A DNA stretch of 64,000 nt. It comes from Chrysomallon squamiferum (taxonomy: Eukaryota > Mollusca > Gastropoda > Neomphalida > Peltospiridae). The translations under genes were made by a program, and so were the position numbers. Shown here piece after piece: positions 34,701-42,303 of the stretch. The stretch is from positions 22,513,128 to 22,577,127 of the forward strand of contig CM022672.1 of the NCBI GenBank assembly GCA_012295275.1, given 5' to 3'. Each line of letters opens with the position of its first letter. Position 1 is the stretch's first letter. The notes under the pieces are model-generated. The model was not told where the DNA came from. It did no database searches and saw only the letters and a program-made list of their open reading frames with translations.

Positions 34701-37678
34701 GTCATTGATGTTATTATCGTTGGCAAGCTATTCTACCTACTTCTCAGTCCTGTCAAATACCGTGGCATGTGTTTTCATGTGAAACTGCATGTAAAATATC
34801 CTTTGTTGTCAATAGGTTACTTTATTGTTAAATGGTAACAACTTGTGCTTGAAGTGGGGATTATAACCTTTTTATTATAAAAATCAAATCTACAACAGAC
34901 TTGTTAAAAACCCTTAAAATACATTGCCAGCTGATATATTATATTATATATTACATTACATAACAACATTACATTACATTACATTATGTTACATTACATT
35001 GTATTATATATGTTGTATTGTATATTAATTTGGGTGTGCCCAATACGTCGATTGCAATCAACCAGTTGATTGCACAGACAGTGTGGGTAGATCACATGAC
35101 ATTAAAAAATAGCCTATCATCCATCCTGCAGCCATAATAAATGTTTTGGGTTTTTATTGTAGGTAGCTCATTTTTACTTGGTCATCTAAAAAGTAGCTCA
35201 CAAGCCAAAAAAATGTGGGCACCCCTGCATTACACTGTAGTATATATTATATTATATTTTCCATTGAAAACCAAAGAACAGTTTATTTTTTCCTAGTTTT
35301 TTATATAATACATTTCTGTACTTTTAACCACACATATCATTTCAACTGAATGCTGTTTACAAAACATCTTGATGTATTTTTCATGCTGTTTTTCCATTAG
35401 TTCCTATTTTTAGTACAGCAAACATGGGAACAGCAAAATTGCGCTTGCATGTCAAATTTTTTTTTCAAAAATATTTAATATAATGAAGTTAATTTGTTGC
35501 GGTATACCTCAAATATGTTGATGCAGAGCACATTGCAAACATAGGAATAAAGATTATTATTGTCTTCTTATTCTTCATCTCTATATTTTTTTTTTTTTTT
35601 ATACCTATGATATACTGAAGTTAATTTAGCAAAAGAACATTAGTGATACCACAAATATGTTTTTTTAAAGTGAACAGCTAAGATATATATAACAAGAAGA
35701 CTTTTATGCTGTATTTTAATTGTTTATTGTTTTTAATTTAAGACAATGTAATTATTTTAGGGCAATAATTTGCAGAGACATCGAATATAAGATTTTTGCA
35801 AAATATACTGCAAATGTAGGAATAAAATATATTGTACAAAAATACAAATATTTAACATTTAAATTTATTTTTCAAATAATTTAATGAAGTTAATGCATCA
35901 TGAATTTCATGGTGATGTATATTTTTAACAGTTATTATTGAAATTGCAAATATGATTTTGCTACTCTCTACAGAAATAAGAATTACTAATGTCATATTTT
36001 TCATAACCAGCTGATCTAATGGTGTTAATTTCTTTGTTGCTTGCAAAATATATAGTTAACATTAATGTGTAATGTCCAGATTTTTGTTTTTAATTAAATG
36101 ATTTATTTCAGTGAATTCAAAATTATGATTTCAGGTTTTCAAAAAGGTAAAAGCAAATAATTACCAGCACCATATACATGTTTTACAAAGTATTAAAAAA
36201 TATAGGAATACATTTTTTGGTGCATTATGTAAAAAATATTAAACAATATAATAAAGTGATTATTTTTATGTGTATATATATAATATTTATTATATATAGG
36301 TATTTAGGTATATATATTATGTCTGAAATAGTCAATCGTTTCATATAAAGCTTGTTACTTTCAGTCATATTTTGTAAAGCCTAAAACTCATTGCTTTCTG
36401 TTGCACAGAATGCAGAATGCTGATCAGGCTATCTGTATAACATTTAATGGTAATTTGCACTATTTAGCCCTAAGTTGCATATTTATCTGTAGCCTCAAAT
36501 GTTAAGATAAGCTATATTTCTCGTTATTAAACATTTCTATTGATTCTGCTATTTTGAACAGACAGAATAGAACTATGAGGTACACCAGGAGCTTGTTTTG
36601 TGTATTACTCTTAGAATATACTGGTAAGAAAAATGAAATGTGCTCAGTTTATGTAGCATTGTGTAGTAACAGACAATTAATATTTACATCTTTTTTTTTC
36701 TTTCTATAATTATATTTACATATTTTACTCAGCTCTCACAAACAACACATGTATTATCTTAGCAGATCTCAAACGTTTTATCTTTCTGAATTAATAGATT
36801 TTACAAGGACATGCATTCTAGCAATGCTATACATGCACTTTATATATGGTAGAGGATATTTCAAACATTGCAAATTCAGCTGCAAATTTGTTAATGAAAT
36901 GGGATTTAACATTTAAGAAAATAATGCATCAATACTACATTATTTGCTTTAATCAGTTATGATATTCTAATCTGTTTATGAGTGAAAATGAACTAAGATA
37001 TTATTGCAGATAATATTAATGTGTTTTGCCTTTACAGATTTAAATATTTTCTTGTTGTCTTGTAGATAGTTTTGCGTCCCATTTAACCACACCCTCTCAG
37101 TTCATACTTTACTTATAACAGAAAAACAATATAAAACAGTGTCCTGCTCACCCCAAAAAAATCTTAAATAAATAATAAATAAATCTAACAAAAAAAAATC
37201 TTAAATAATATATTCCTTAAGACAACTGTTACCTATGACAAAAAGAATAAATAAATGACATGATATTCCTTATGACCAGTCTTATTTCCAGCAGATAAAT
37301 TCTCAACCTTAAATAAATAATTTACTCTATTCCTTGCAAAAATAATATATTTTGACAAAAAACATTTAAACTGATATTCCTAACAAATCTTACCTCTCAT
37401 AGTAAGAAAAAGAAAACAAAAACTTAAAAAGAAAAAGAAAAAAAAAGAAAAAAGAAATAAAAAGAACAACAATAAAAAATAAATTACCAAAAATTAACTA
37501 TAACAATTTTAAATGATTATATACTACATTCCTTATTACTACTCTTACCTTTTGGAAGTTTAACATTGCTGTTACGGCCAGATGCAGTGGACAGGATTAG
37601 CAGTAGAGATAACAGTATCACAATAACCAGATATTGGTGCACACCCTTTAATCTCAGAGCAAGGGTCTCTCCAAACAT
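403..37678 (-). CDS. COL5A1-like: Clade B fibrillar collagen pro-alpha chain (COL5A1/COL11A1-like), N-terminal part, 22 coding exons
   Basis: Secreted fibril-forming collagen of the extracellular matrix. Joined exons (minus strand order): 37549-37678, 12097-12300, 10346-10556, 9902-10064, 8855-9049, 8119-8178, 7717-7779, 7150-7224, 6680-6751, 6289-6345, 5709-5762, 5333-5386, 4834-4941, 4421-4474, 3848-3892, 3457-3510, 3032-3076, 2457-2510, 2011-2109, 1442-1486, 1053-1106, 403-447. They give 647 residues without a stop. Order of parts: signal peptide (about 1-34), TSPN/LamG-like domain (about 44-236), variable region with [12 protein letters not shown], a CEYYSPPC cysteine motif and a serine run (237-321), minor helix of 13 triplets (322-360), hinge (361-395), main helix from about residue 396. 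The GDIQ...AAY..CE.YSP.C block is typical of type V/XI chains, which control fibril diameter in vertebrates. The main helix normally has about 337 triplets; 84 are here, so the gene continues past position 1. All introns are GT-AG. Confidence 0.94.
1053..1106 (-). CDS. Collagen exon 21: main helix, 54 bp
   Basis: Six triplets ([18 protein letters not shown]). GYPG.RG.KG, continued in exon 22, matches a block found at a comparable helix position in type V/XI chains. Confidence 0.9.
1442..1486 (-). CDS. Collagen exon 20: main helix, 45 bp
   Basis: Five triplets ([15 protein letters not shown]), phase 0. Confidence 0.9.
2011..2109 (-). CDS. Collagen exon 19: main helix, 99 bp
   Basis: Eleven triplets from [10 protein letters not shown] to GAPGSLGAP, phase 0. 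99 bp is the 45+54 fusion size known from fibrillar collagens. Confidence 0.9.
2249..2291. repeat. (TA)n microsatellite
   Basis: About 21 TA units in collagen intron between exons 18 and 19. Confidence 0.95.
2457..2510 (-). CDS. Collagen exon 18: main helix, 54 bp
   Basis: Six triplets ([18 protein letters not shown]), phase 0, donor gtaagt. Confidence 0.9.
2744..2815. repeat. (AAT)n followed by (ATT)n, self-complementary
   Basis: A run of aat units switches to tta units near 2781, so the two halves can pair as a hairpin. Confidence 0.9.
3032..3076 (-). CDS. Collagen exon 17: main helix, 45 bp
   Basis: Five triplets ([15 protein letters not shown]), phase 0, donor gtgagt. Confidence 0.9.
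3361..3452. repeat. (TTA)n microsatellite next to exon 16
   Basis: Imperfect TTA/TTG tract that ends about 4 bases before the exon 16 donor on the + strand view. Confidence 0.9.
3457..3510 (-). CDS. Collagen exon 16: main helix, 54 bp
   Basis: Six triplets ([18 protein letters not shown]), phase 0. The donor gtaaat runs almost at once into a (TAA)n tract. Confidence 0.9.
3848..3892 (-). CDS. Collagen exon 15: main helix, 45 bp
   Basis: Five triplets ([15 protein letters not shown]), phase 0. Confidence 0.9.
4421..4474 (-). CDS. Collagen exon 14: main helix, 54 bp
   Basis: Six triplets ([18 protein letters not shown]), phase 0. Donor is CAG|gttagt. Confidence 0.9.
4834..4941 (-). CDS. Collagen exon 13: main helix, 108 bp
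   Basis: Twelve triplets, beginning [13 protein letters not shown] and ending GLPGPKGHR. The 108-bp size is a fused 54+54 unit, a standard fibrillar collagen exon size. Confidence 0.9.
5333..5386 (-). CDS. Collagen exon 12: main helix, 54 bp
   Basis: Six triplets ([18 protein letters not shown]), phase 0, GT-AG borders. Confidence 0.9.
5709..5762 (-). CDS. Collagen exon 11: main helix, 54 bp
   Basis: Six perfect triplets ([18 protein letters not shown]), starts with a full Gly codon, phase 0. Confidence 0.9.
6059..6160. repeat. (TATG)n / (TA)n tract
   Basis: Mixed tatg, tgtg and tata units in a collagen intron. Confidence 0.85.
6289..6345 (-). CDS. Collagen exon 10: start of the main triple helix
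   Basis: 57 bp, codes [21 protein letters not shown](M/L)RG is the usual entry to the main helix in type V/XI chains; five triplets follow. Confidence 0.9.
6618..6700 (-). repeat. 28-bp tandem triplication of the exon 9 splice donor
   Basis: The + strand motif actcacc(a/c)tgtgctgtg starts at 6618, 6646 and 6674, an exact 28-bp period. On the minus strand each copy reads CACAGCACA(T/G)G|GTGAGT. The copy at 6674-6679 is the functional donor by reading frame. Confidence 0.85.
6680..6751 (-). CDS. Collagen exon 9: non-collagen hinge (N-telopeptide side)
   Basis: 72 bp, codes [20 protein letters not shown] then AQHM, a Gln-rich helix-like spacer between minor and main helix. The acceptor is preceded directly by a (TTA)n tract instead of a classical pyrimidine tract. 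The donor ATG|gtgagt is the first of three tandem copies 28 bp apart; only this one keeps the frame into exon 10. Confidence 0.85.
6756..6789. repeat. (AAT)n at the exon 9 acceptor
   Basis: Starts 5 bases from the acceptor; on the minus strand it is (ATT)n in the place of the pyrimidine tract. Confidence 0.9.
7150..7224 (-). CDS. Collagen exon 8: minor helix end and hinge
   Basis: 75 bp. Six triplets ([18 protein letters not shown]) and then GHIFLIP, where the Gly-X-Y rule stops. The GH(I/V)F(L/M)IP exit motif is shared with type V/XI chains. Confidence 0.9.
7717..7779 (-). CDS. Collagen exon 7: minor triple helix
   Basis: 63 bp, seven Gly-X-Y triplets ([20 protein letters not shown] plus P). 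First exon of the short N-terminal helix. Confidence 0.9.
8119..8178 (-). CDS. Collagen exon 6: end of variable region
   Basis: 60 bp, phase 0, codes [20 protein letters not shown]. Contains tyrosine and acidic residues, as is usual just before the minor helix in clade B chains. Good acceptor (ttttttcag) and donor (gtaagt). Confidence 0.85.
8458..8745. repeat. Long (AAT/AAC)n tract
   Basis: About 290 bases of aat and aac units. It produces spurious long minus-strand open frames of Leu/Val/Ile. Confidence 0.9.
8855..9049 (-). CDS. Collagen exon 5: variable region with serine run
   Basis: 195 bp, 65 residues. Starts [20 protein letters not shown], then YYSPPC, which places the chain in the COL5A1/COL11A1 class. 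It ends with a basic KKSKGGKK segment and a serine/alanine run coded by a TCA/GCA trinucleotide repeat (+ strand gatgatgctgatgatgatg, about 8870-8895). The variable region is usually short-motif, low-complexity sequence retained on processed type V/XI chains. Confidence 0.93.
9902..10064 (-). CDS. Collagen exon 4: TSPN domain, end
   Basis: 163 bp. Codes (Y)[18 protein letters not shown] followed by [14 protein letters not shown] and [19 protein letters not shown] and the single cysteine pair partner are standard for the last strands of TSPN domains. Leaves in phase 0, as do all the exons that follow. Confidence 0.93.
10346..10556 (-). CDS. Collagen exon 3: TSPN domain, middle
   Basis: 211 bp, enters with two bases and leaves with two bases of split codons. 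It codes [17 protein letters not shown]...[18 protein letters not shown]..., a TSPN beta-strand pattern with the typical FP(D/E)DFSI motif that follows the FPG end of exon 2. Confidence 0.93.
11826..12150 (-). repeat. 55-bp tandem array that includes the 3' end and donor of collagen exon 2
   Basis: The core atcttct recurs at 11833, 11888, 11943 and 11998 (exactly 55 bp apart) and at 12107, with a degraded copy between at about 12053. The rightmost copy is the real end of exon 2 (12097 onward); the other copies lie in intron 2. Copies keep a donor-like ttCCAG|GTatg or similar, at about 12036, 11986 and 11876. Confidence 0.85.
12097..12300 (-). CDS. Collagen exon 2: start of the TSPN (LamG-like) domain
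   Basis: 204 bp, phase 1 in and 1 out. It codes [15 protein letters not shown]...[13 protein letters not shown]...DIFPG. The DLLQA start and the GxC motif match the N-terminal TSPN domain of type V/XI collagens. The donor is CCAG|gtatgtc. The last 30 or so bases and the donor are copied in tandem into the intron (see the 55-bp array). Confidence 0.92.
12361..12470. repeat. (TG)n-rich tract
   Basis: A pure (TG) core at 12361-12385 followed by imperfect TG-rich sequence, just upstream of exon 2 in intron 1. Confidence 0.9.
13905..14095. repeat. (AAT/AAC)n tract
   Basis: About 190 bases of imperfect trinucleotide repeat in collagen intron 1. Confidence 0.9.
14764..14828. repeat. (TA)n microsatellite, about 65 bp
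   Basis: Uninterrupted TA repeat, self-complementary. Confidence 0.95.
15060..15180. promoter_or_regulatory. Possible regulatory cluster with AGGTCA-type half-sites
   Basis: Four nuclear-receptor half-sites in 81 bases: TGACCTT (15094-15100, reverse TTAAGGTCA, an extended monomer site), TGACCTG (15114-15120), TGACCTA (15154-15160) and AGGTCA (15169-15174). A forkhead-like GTAAACA (15062-15068) and a GATA-like TTATCT (15105-15110) lie beside them. Motif clustering only; function is inferred. Confidence 0.3.
15438..15498. repeat. (CT)n microsatellite
   Basis: About 30 CT units, uninterrupted. Confidence 0.95.
16199..16465. repeat. 40-bp minisatellite, about seven copies
   Basis: The core ctttattattagcaaagat recurs at about 16203, 16243, 16284, 16323, 16362, 16401 and 16441, with 39-41 bp spacing. 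Confidence 0.85.
17357..17657 (-). mobile_element. Dispersed repeat, copy A (MITE-like)
   Basis: The reverse complement aligns along its whole length with 29656-29985 (shared ccttatctgaaatt, acagaaatagtgatat, ttcagactgttttg, aatcctg, and end block). Its two ends are roughly inverted copies of each other (ttatccaaaatg against ttatctgaaat), so it looks like a small non-autonomous DNA transposon. I do not recognise a named family with certainty. Confidence 0.6.
18852..18888. repeat. (AAT)n microsatellite
   Basis: About twelve aat units after a poly(A)-rich stretch. Confidence 0.9.
19989..20057. repeat. (GA)n microsatellite
   Basis: About 34 GA units followed by imperfect GA-rich sequence to about 20145. 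It explains the Arg/Glu and Ser/Leu open frames here. Confidence 0.95.
20410..20485. repeat. (AAT/AAC)n tract
   Basis: Imperfect trinucleotide repeat. Confidence 0.9.
21420..21545. repeat. (ATC)n and (TTG)n tract
   Basis: atc units, then ttg units, ending gctgctgatgatga. Confidence 0.9.
22890..22972. repeat. (AAT)n tract
   Basis: Includes the short duplication aataatagccat at its left end. Confidence 0.9.
25640..25945. repeat. Compound (ATT)n minisatellite
   Basis: ATT tracts repeatedly interrupted by tatggttgttggt and aaattattaacatt, so higher-order units of about 50-60 bp are visible. Confidence 0.8.
26141..26216. repeat. Inverted repeat (hairpin), about 76 bp
   Basis: Left arm 26141-26174 (ttatatacctcaagggttta...) pairs with right arm 26184-26216 (ctaaccccttgaattatataa), with few mismatches and a loop of about 10 bases. 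Confidence 0.75.
26200..26351. repeat. 76-bp tandem duplication
   Basis: Segment ccccttgaa... (26200) is repeated as cccctcgaa... (26276). Both copies contain attatattaaaacatagat followed by tttt(t/c)actaatctaa. Confidence 0.85.
26820..26945. repeat. (ATT)n tract
   Basis: Imperfect att/gtt repeat. Confidence 0.9.
28702..28744. repeat. (AAT)n microsatellite
   Basis: About 14 uninterrupted units. Confidence 0.95.
29656..29985 (+). mobile_element. Dispersed repeat, copy B (MITE-like)
   Basis: Second copy of the element at 17357-17657, in opposite orientation, starting caggctgaggatcccttatc. It contains an internal short duplication (aagctgtatatcaaatat twice, about 29829-29873). Confidence 0.6.
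30334..30412. repeat. 25-bp minisatellite, three copies
   Basis: atgttgagaaatttttatct plus a T run, starting at 30334, 30359 and 30384; copies almost identical. Confidence 0.9.
32190..32835. repeat. About 150-160 bp satellite-like tandem repeat, four copies
   Basis: The anchor (a)gattgttttaaaagtagtt recurs at about 32202, 32351, 32505, 32665 and 32818. Each unit also carries aaagactgttattaactgtt and ttaaattaaaccatgtt blocks. Confidence 0.8.
32871..33234. repeat. 178-bp tandem duplication
   Basis: ttggtcttg recurs at 32871, 33049 and 33226; the units share aacaagacagaaagat, gaatgaaa(t/c), gtacatta and ctaacaaca blocks. Directly follows the 150-160 bp array. Confidence 0.8.
34945..35015. repeat. 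(ACATT)n pentanucleotide tract
   Basis: acatt units interrupted by gtt and tata. A similar motif occurs near 900-1005. Confidence 0.85.
35030..35228. mobile_element. hAT-like non-autonomous element, decayed
   Basis: Left end GGGTGTGCCCAATA and the reverse of the right end CAGGGGTGCCCACAT are inverted copies of the kind seen in hAT elements. Inside are gtgggtagatcacatgac and aagtagctcacaagcc. No transposase frame is present; target-site duplication is not clear. Confidence 0.5.
37549..37678 (-). CDS. Collagen exon 1: start codon and signal peptide
   Basis: The ATG at 37676-37678 (reverse complement) is the first in-frame ATG after an upstream TAG. It codes 43 residues with a hydrophobic core ([14 protein letters not shown]) followed by STASG, a plausible signal-peptidase site. 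The exon ends in phase 1 (...LPK, G|gtaagagt), which fits exon 2 at 12300 exactly and makes codon GGA. The n-region of about 15 residues before the core is long. The transcription start was not identified. Confidence 0.85.
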
Positions 37679-38100
37679 GATGACAGTTTTTTTAAAACTG
37701 CATCCCTGCTACACACAATTTTTTAAAACCTACACCTTTCCCCTAGCCAGGCTTTTACACCTCTTTTTTTTATTTTTTTTTTTTATTTGGCTTTGGAACC
37801 TTGCTTTCTTTTTTTTTTCCCCAGCTTTCCTATGGGTAGGTCATACTGTAAATATACATATACACACTGTAAAGTCCTCCTACCAGACAATTTCTCTTTG
37901 CCCTGGCGTCGTGTCTAGAACACGAGCTGCAATACAGTGAGAACCAACTTCCCACAAAGAAGATGGGAATGGTTAAAAAAGACTGCTGACGTGGTATACC
38001 AGGGCCAAAGGAGCCTAGCAACTCAACAAACTTTTCAAAGTTGACTGGCTGGCTGCTGGCAGGCACAGCCTTGCATAGGGTTCTTTTGGGGGTAAAAAAA
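37679..38100 (-). promoter_or_regulatory. 5' flank / presumed promoter side of the collagen gene
   Basis: Sequence just upstream of the collagen ATG. It has two segments (about 37860-38090) of higher complexity and GC than the AT-rich surroundings, as expected for a 5' UTR and promoter. No clear TATA box or start site can be placed by eye. Confidence 0.35.
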
Positions 38101-38149
38101 AAAAAAAAAAAAAAAAAGAAAGAAAGGTGGAAATTATTGTTATTGGATC

Positions 38150-38185
<36 letters not shown>

Positions 38186-39794
38186 GTTTACCCCAGTTAA
38201 AAGACACTCATTTGAGAAAGAAAACAAAAAAAAATTCCAAAAACAAACATATTATTAAATATTAAAAATATTTTGCAGTTTTTTTTTTTTTTTTTTTTAC
38301 TTGTAAATATATATATATAAGCAAAATGTTTACAGAATTGTTTCTGCTCCTCAAACAATGTTGTAGAAAACATAAATGGTTCTGTTAAAGTTATTAAAAA
38401 GAATTTTAGTCAAAAAGAAAAAAAGGAAAAACAATAAACAAATTTAGTAGTAGTTTATTTACTCCATTTTTGATAAAACATTCAAAATTTTTGCAGTGAA
38501 ATATATATTTTTTTTTTAAAATAAATGACAAATAAATAAATAAATAAATAAATACAGAGTAATAATAATAAAAAAAAATTACATGAGGGAAACTAAATTA
38601 AAATTATATATCTACCTCTTTGTGAAATTTTAATATAAACAACAATGTGGGTTTTTTTTGTACCTTCTTTGCAAAGACAATACTTATGCAAAGTTCTACA
38701 ACTACCTTAAATAACAACAACAACAACAACAACAACAATAATAATAATCTAAAGTATATTCTTGAAAATGACAAACTGTAACCTAACATATCAATACATT
38801 TTTACAAAAGATAAATTTCAGTAATTTTTATAAAATATAGTTAAATATAAAAACACACAAATTGCTTTTTGGTTTTCAAAGACTAGGTTTAATAAATGTT
38901 CTAAAAAATGTTTTAAAAATTTTAAATCTAGAAAAGACATCAGTATGCCAAGTCTTTTTTTTTTTTTTTTTATCCCATGTTAAAGCTTCACAAAAACAGA
39001 TGTCAATGATCTTTGACCTTGGTCTGAAGTTCATCACAAAGGTTGTATGTGACTCCACTCACAAAAACCAGGGACCTTAGAAAACTGTTTAAGAGATTCC
39101 ACAAGAAATTCTACACTTGGAAGAAAATTCTCCAAGTAACAAACAACTCTTGGCCAAACAGGGTTTGAAAATGCACACCATTCTGGCAGAGTGTGACAGG
39201 TGGCTAGTACAGCACTCCAATGATTTAGTCTCAACTTTATTTTTACAAATATAATTTGTGTCCTTTGTTGAAGCTATCACATCTCAACAAAAAAAAAAAA
39301 AAAATAAAAATAAAAATAAAAAAATAAATAAATAAATAAACAAAAAAAAGAAGAAGATATTTATTTATTATATTATACATATGTGGTCATCAAATTTAAA
39401 GAGCAATTTAAAAACTTGTTAATTCAGGTACTAATATTGTAAAAATTTTACATTTTAATTGAGACTATTTTTATTTTTTTTATTTATTTTGTTTAAAGAA
39501 TTTTTATTTAAACATAAAAAAAAAAAAAGTTAGATTAAATAATGATGTAACCATTTCACAATAATATTTCAAGAAGATAATGAAACATTTTTAAAAAATA
39601 TTTTTATACTGAATTAATTTTAAATAGTTTTAATGCTTATTACATTTGATAATTAACATTTTAAAAATATTTTTATGGTTTAATCTTAAATATTTTTATT
39701 TCTTATCTGATTTGTCAAATAACATTTTTATATGTTTTATACAGTTTTTTAAACTAATTTTAAAATAATACATTTCAAAACCTAAAAGATGAAG

Positions 39795-39795
<1 letters not shown>

Positions 39796-39856
<61 letters not shown>
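39796..39856. repeat. (CA)n microsatellite
   Basis: About 30 CA units, followed by a CT-rich tail. Confidence 0.95.
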
Positions 39857-39858
<2 letters not shown>

Positions 39859-40748
39859 CCCCTCTCTCAGTCTTGCCCTTTTCTCTCTCTCCCTCTCTTC
39901 AACGCAAACTATGCAGAGAAACAAATAAAAATTCTCTGCAGAAGCAAATTTGCCATTGGGACATGAATACAGTCTAGATGTTTTGGTTCCACTCTCTTAG
40001 AATAATTAGACCATGTCTCGGTTCTGAGACCAAGTAGGAGTTTGTTCACACCCTTAAATGACAAAAAAAAAAAAAAAGTTTTTAGAATTAAAGAAAAAAA
40101 ATATATTTGAAACTGTAGAAAAATTTACAATGAATCCTTTACTTACAGCTGGTCAAACATGGTTTTAGTTTACTTCTGTGTGAAATATTTATATTAAATT
40201 AAAATTTTCAAAAGACATTGTTAGTCCAGGAATTTCAAATAAGTGATGTCATTTCTGGAATTTTCTTTTAACTTTCAGGAGTCCACATTTAAAAAAAACC
40301 CATAAAAATAAAAATTTTAAATTTAAATTTTTCAAGAAACAATTTGAAGACATTGTTAATAAAGTAATTTCATGTAAATAATGTCATTTCTGGAATTTTC
40401 TTTTAACTTTGAGGAGTGCACATTTTTTTAAAATAAAATAAATAAATAATTGCTATAGAATTTTTGAGAACCAGTTTGAACTAAGTGCAAAGAAATTAAG
40501 ACAAAATCTGATAACCGATTTAAAAAACTAAAAAAAAAAAATTTGTTTGTGATATTTGTTAACTATAAATGACTTAAAAAAAAATTTTCTTCAATGAATT
40601 TTTTTTAAAGTCAATTATGTTTAGTTTATCGTATGTCAAATCCACTGGAGATTTCCGACAGTTTGTCAACAGAAAAAGAGAATTTAAAAAAACAAGTTTC
40701 TTATGAATAGGATTGAAGAAAAAAGAAGGAGCTAGAGTGTGTAAGTGT

Positions 40749-40749
40749 C

Positions 40750-40844
<95 letters not shown>
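40749..40844. repeat. (TG)n-(GA)n microsatellite
   Basis: TG units then about 40 GA units with one interruption (gaagag). Confidence 0.95.
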
Positions 40845-40845
<1 letters not shown>

Positions 40846-42267
40846 AAGAGAATAAGAAAGAAAAATAGGAAAGAGAAAGAGAAGAGCAAAGGAGGAAAGA
40901 AAAAGAAATACAAAAATAACATAAAAGCAACAAAAAAAAAAAGAAAGAAGGAATTCAGTTAAGAAAAATTAAAAACATTTTTCACATATATCAAATTCCA
41001 TGTAATTAAACAAGATGCTGAAAACAGCAGTTGTGTTGCATATTAGATTGCTAGAGAAAATAACAGTCATTTGCTTAATCATTTCAGATTTACACACAAC
41101 ACACATCGTTAAATGCTCAATGAGAATAAAAATAAAAACAAATTGAGCTTAACTTAAACTGTTAGTGCAAAATAAAATTAAAATAACTAAAAAAATATCC
41201 ATGTTTTTTAAATGAATGCCAACAATAAGTTGATATCAGAATAGTCCAAGATGAAAAACAATTGTTAAAAATAAAAATAAACTCTTCAACAAATTTTTTT
41301 TTTTTTTTAAAATTAAAATAAAATAATGAAGTAACAAAATATTCTAACTGAACAATTTTGTCTTCTGTTACAAAACTCAAAACCAAACAAAGAAACAAAA
41401 AATACATACCACCTAAAACAACCCATCCACCCAAAACCCACTAAATGTTTAAACAGAACATGACTTAGTGTTTTGTAAATTAACAATAAAAATAACCTTC
41501 TTATCATAATCCCATTTAACAACAATTAACACTTTTGTTCTTAAGTTTGGCTACCTTTTCTTGCTTCATTCATACAATAATTTTTAACTTATAAAATGAT
41601 GAGCATTATAAATGATCTTTTCTTTTTTTTTTTTCTTCTTCTATTGTGCTTTTCTTGCCTATTGTAAATAAATTTTAAGTAATAAATTAATCTGCATTAT
41701 TATTACTTTTTTAAATCTTGAAAATATAAAAGGTGAAGAGAAAAGAAGGCTGAAATCTTTTAATTAATCCTATTATTTGAAAACAATTAATTTTTGTTGT
41801 TCTTGTTCTTGTTGGCTGTCTTTCATTGCTTATTTTAAATAATAAAACCATCTGTGTTATTAGCTTTTCTTTTCTATTTTGAAAATAAATAAGATAAATA
41901 AAGATGACTGCAATTGTTATTAATTTCATTAATTTAAAACAATCAACTTATTTTTGTTCTTGTTCTTCTGTCAACCATTTTTACTTACTTATTTTAAAAA
42001 ATAAAATAATCTGCTTTATTGGCTCTTTTTTTTAATATTTTAAATCTGAAAAAGATAAATGAAGATGACAGCAGTCTTTATTAATATTCTTTATTTGAAA
42101 AGCAGTACAAGCTGTTTTGAACTTGCCATGAATCAGAAGGATGTCTACACAGAACTGGTAAAGCTATCTGTTTTCCTAAACACTGTATTTTCACTAATGT
42201 TTACTGTAGTTACTCCTCAGTCATGGATGGCTGTTGTATTAATTTTCTATTCTGCTGAAAGTTCAGA

Positions 42268-42270
<3 letters not shown>

Positions 42271-42301
<31 letters not shown>
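42271..42301. repeat. (TG)n microsatellite
   Basis: About 15 units. Confidence 0.95.

Positions 42302-42303
<2 letters not shown>

Larger units (their letters stand above)
12301..37548 (-). other. Collagen intron 1, about 25.2 kb
   Basis: Runs from the exon 1 donor (G|gtaagagt) to the exon 2 acceptor (cattcag|GA). The split codon joins in frame. It holds microsatellites, minisatellites, two copies of one dispersed repeat, a hAT-like fragment and a cluster of possible nuclear-receptor sites. Open frames of 60-130 codons inside it are low-complexity or lack homology I recognise; I see no nested gene. Confidence 0.8.

Noticed and set aside
37566-38265. Open frames around the first collagen exon
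   Set aside because: The plus-strand frame is antisense to the signal-peptide exon; the others are poly(A)/poly(T) translations.
39034-39280. Minus-strand open frames in a more complex intergenic block
   Set aside because: Two overlapping frames of 63-66 codons with no recognised similarity; the block may be regulatory, but the coding evidence is weak.
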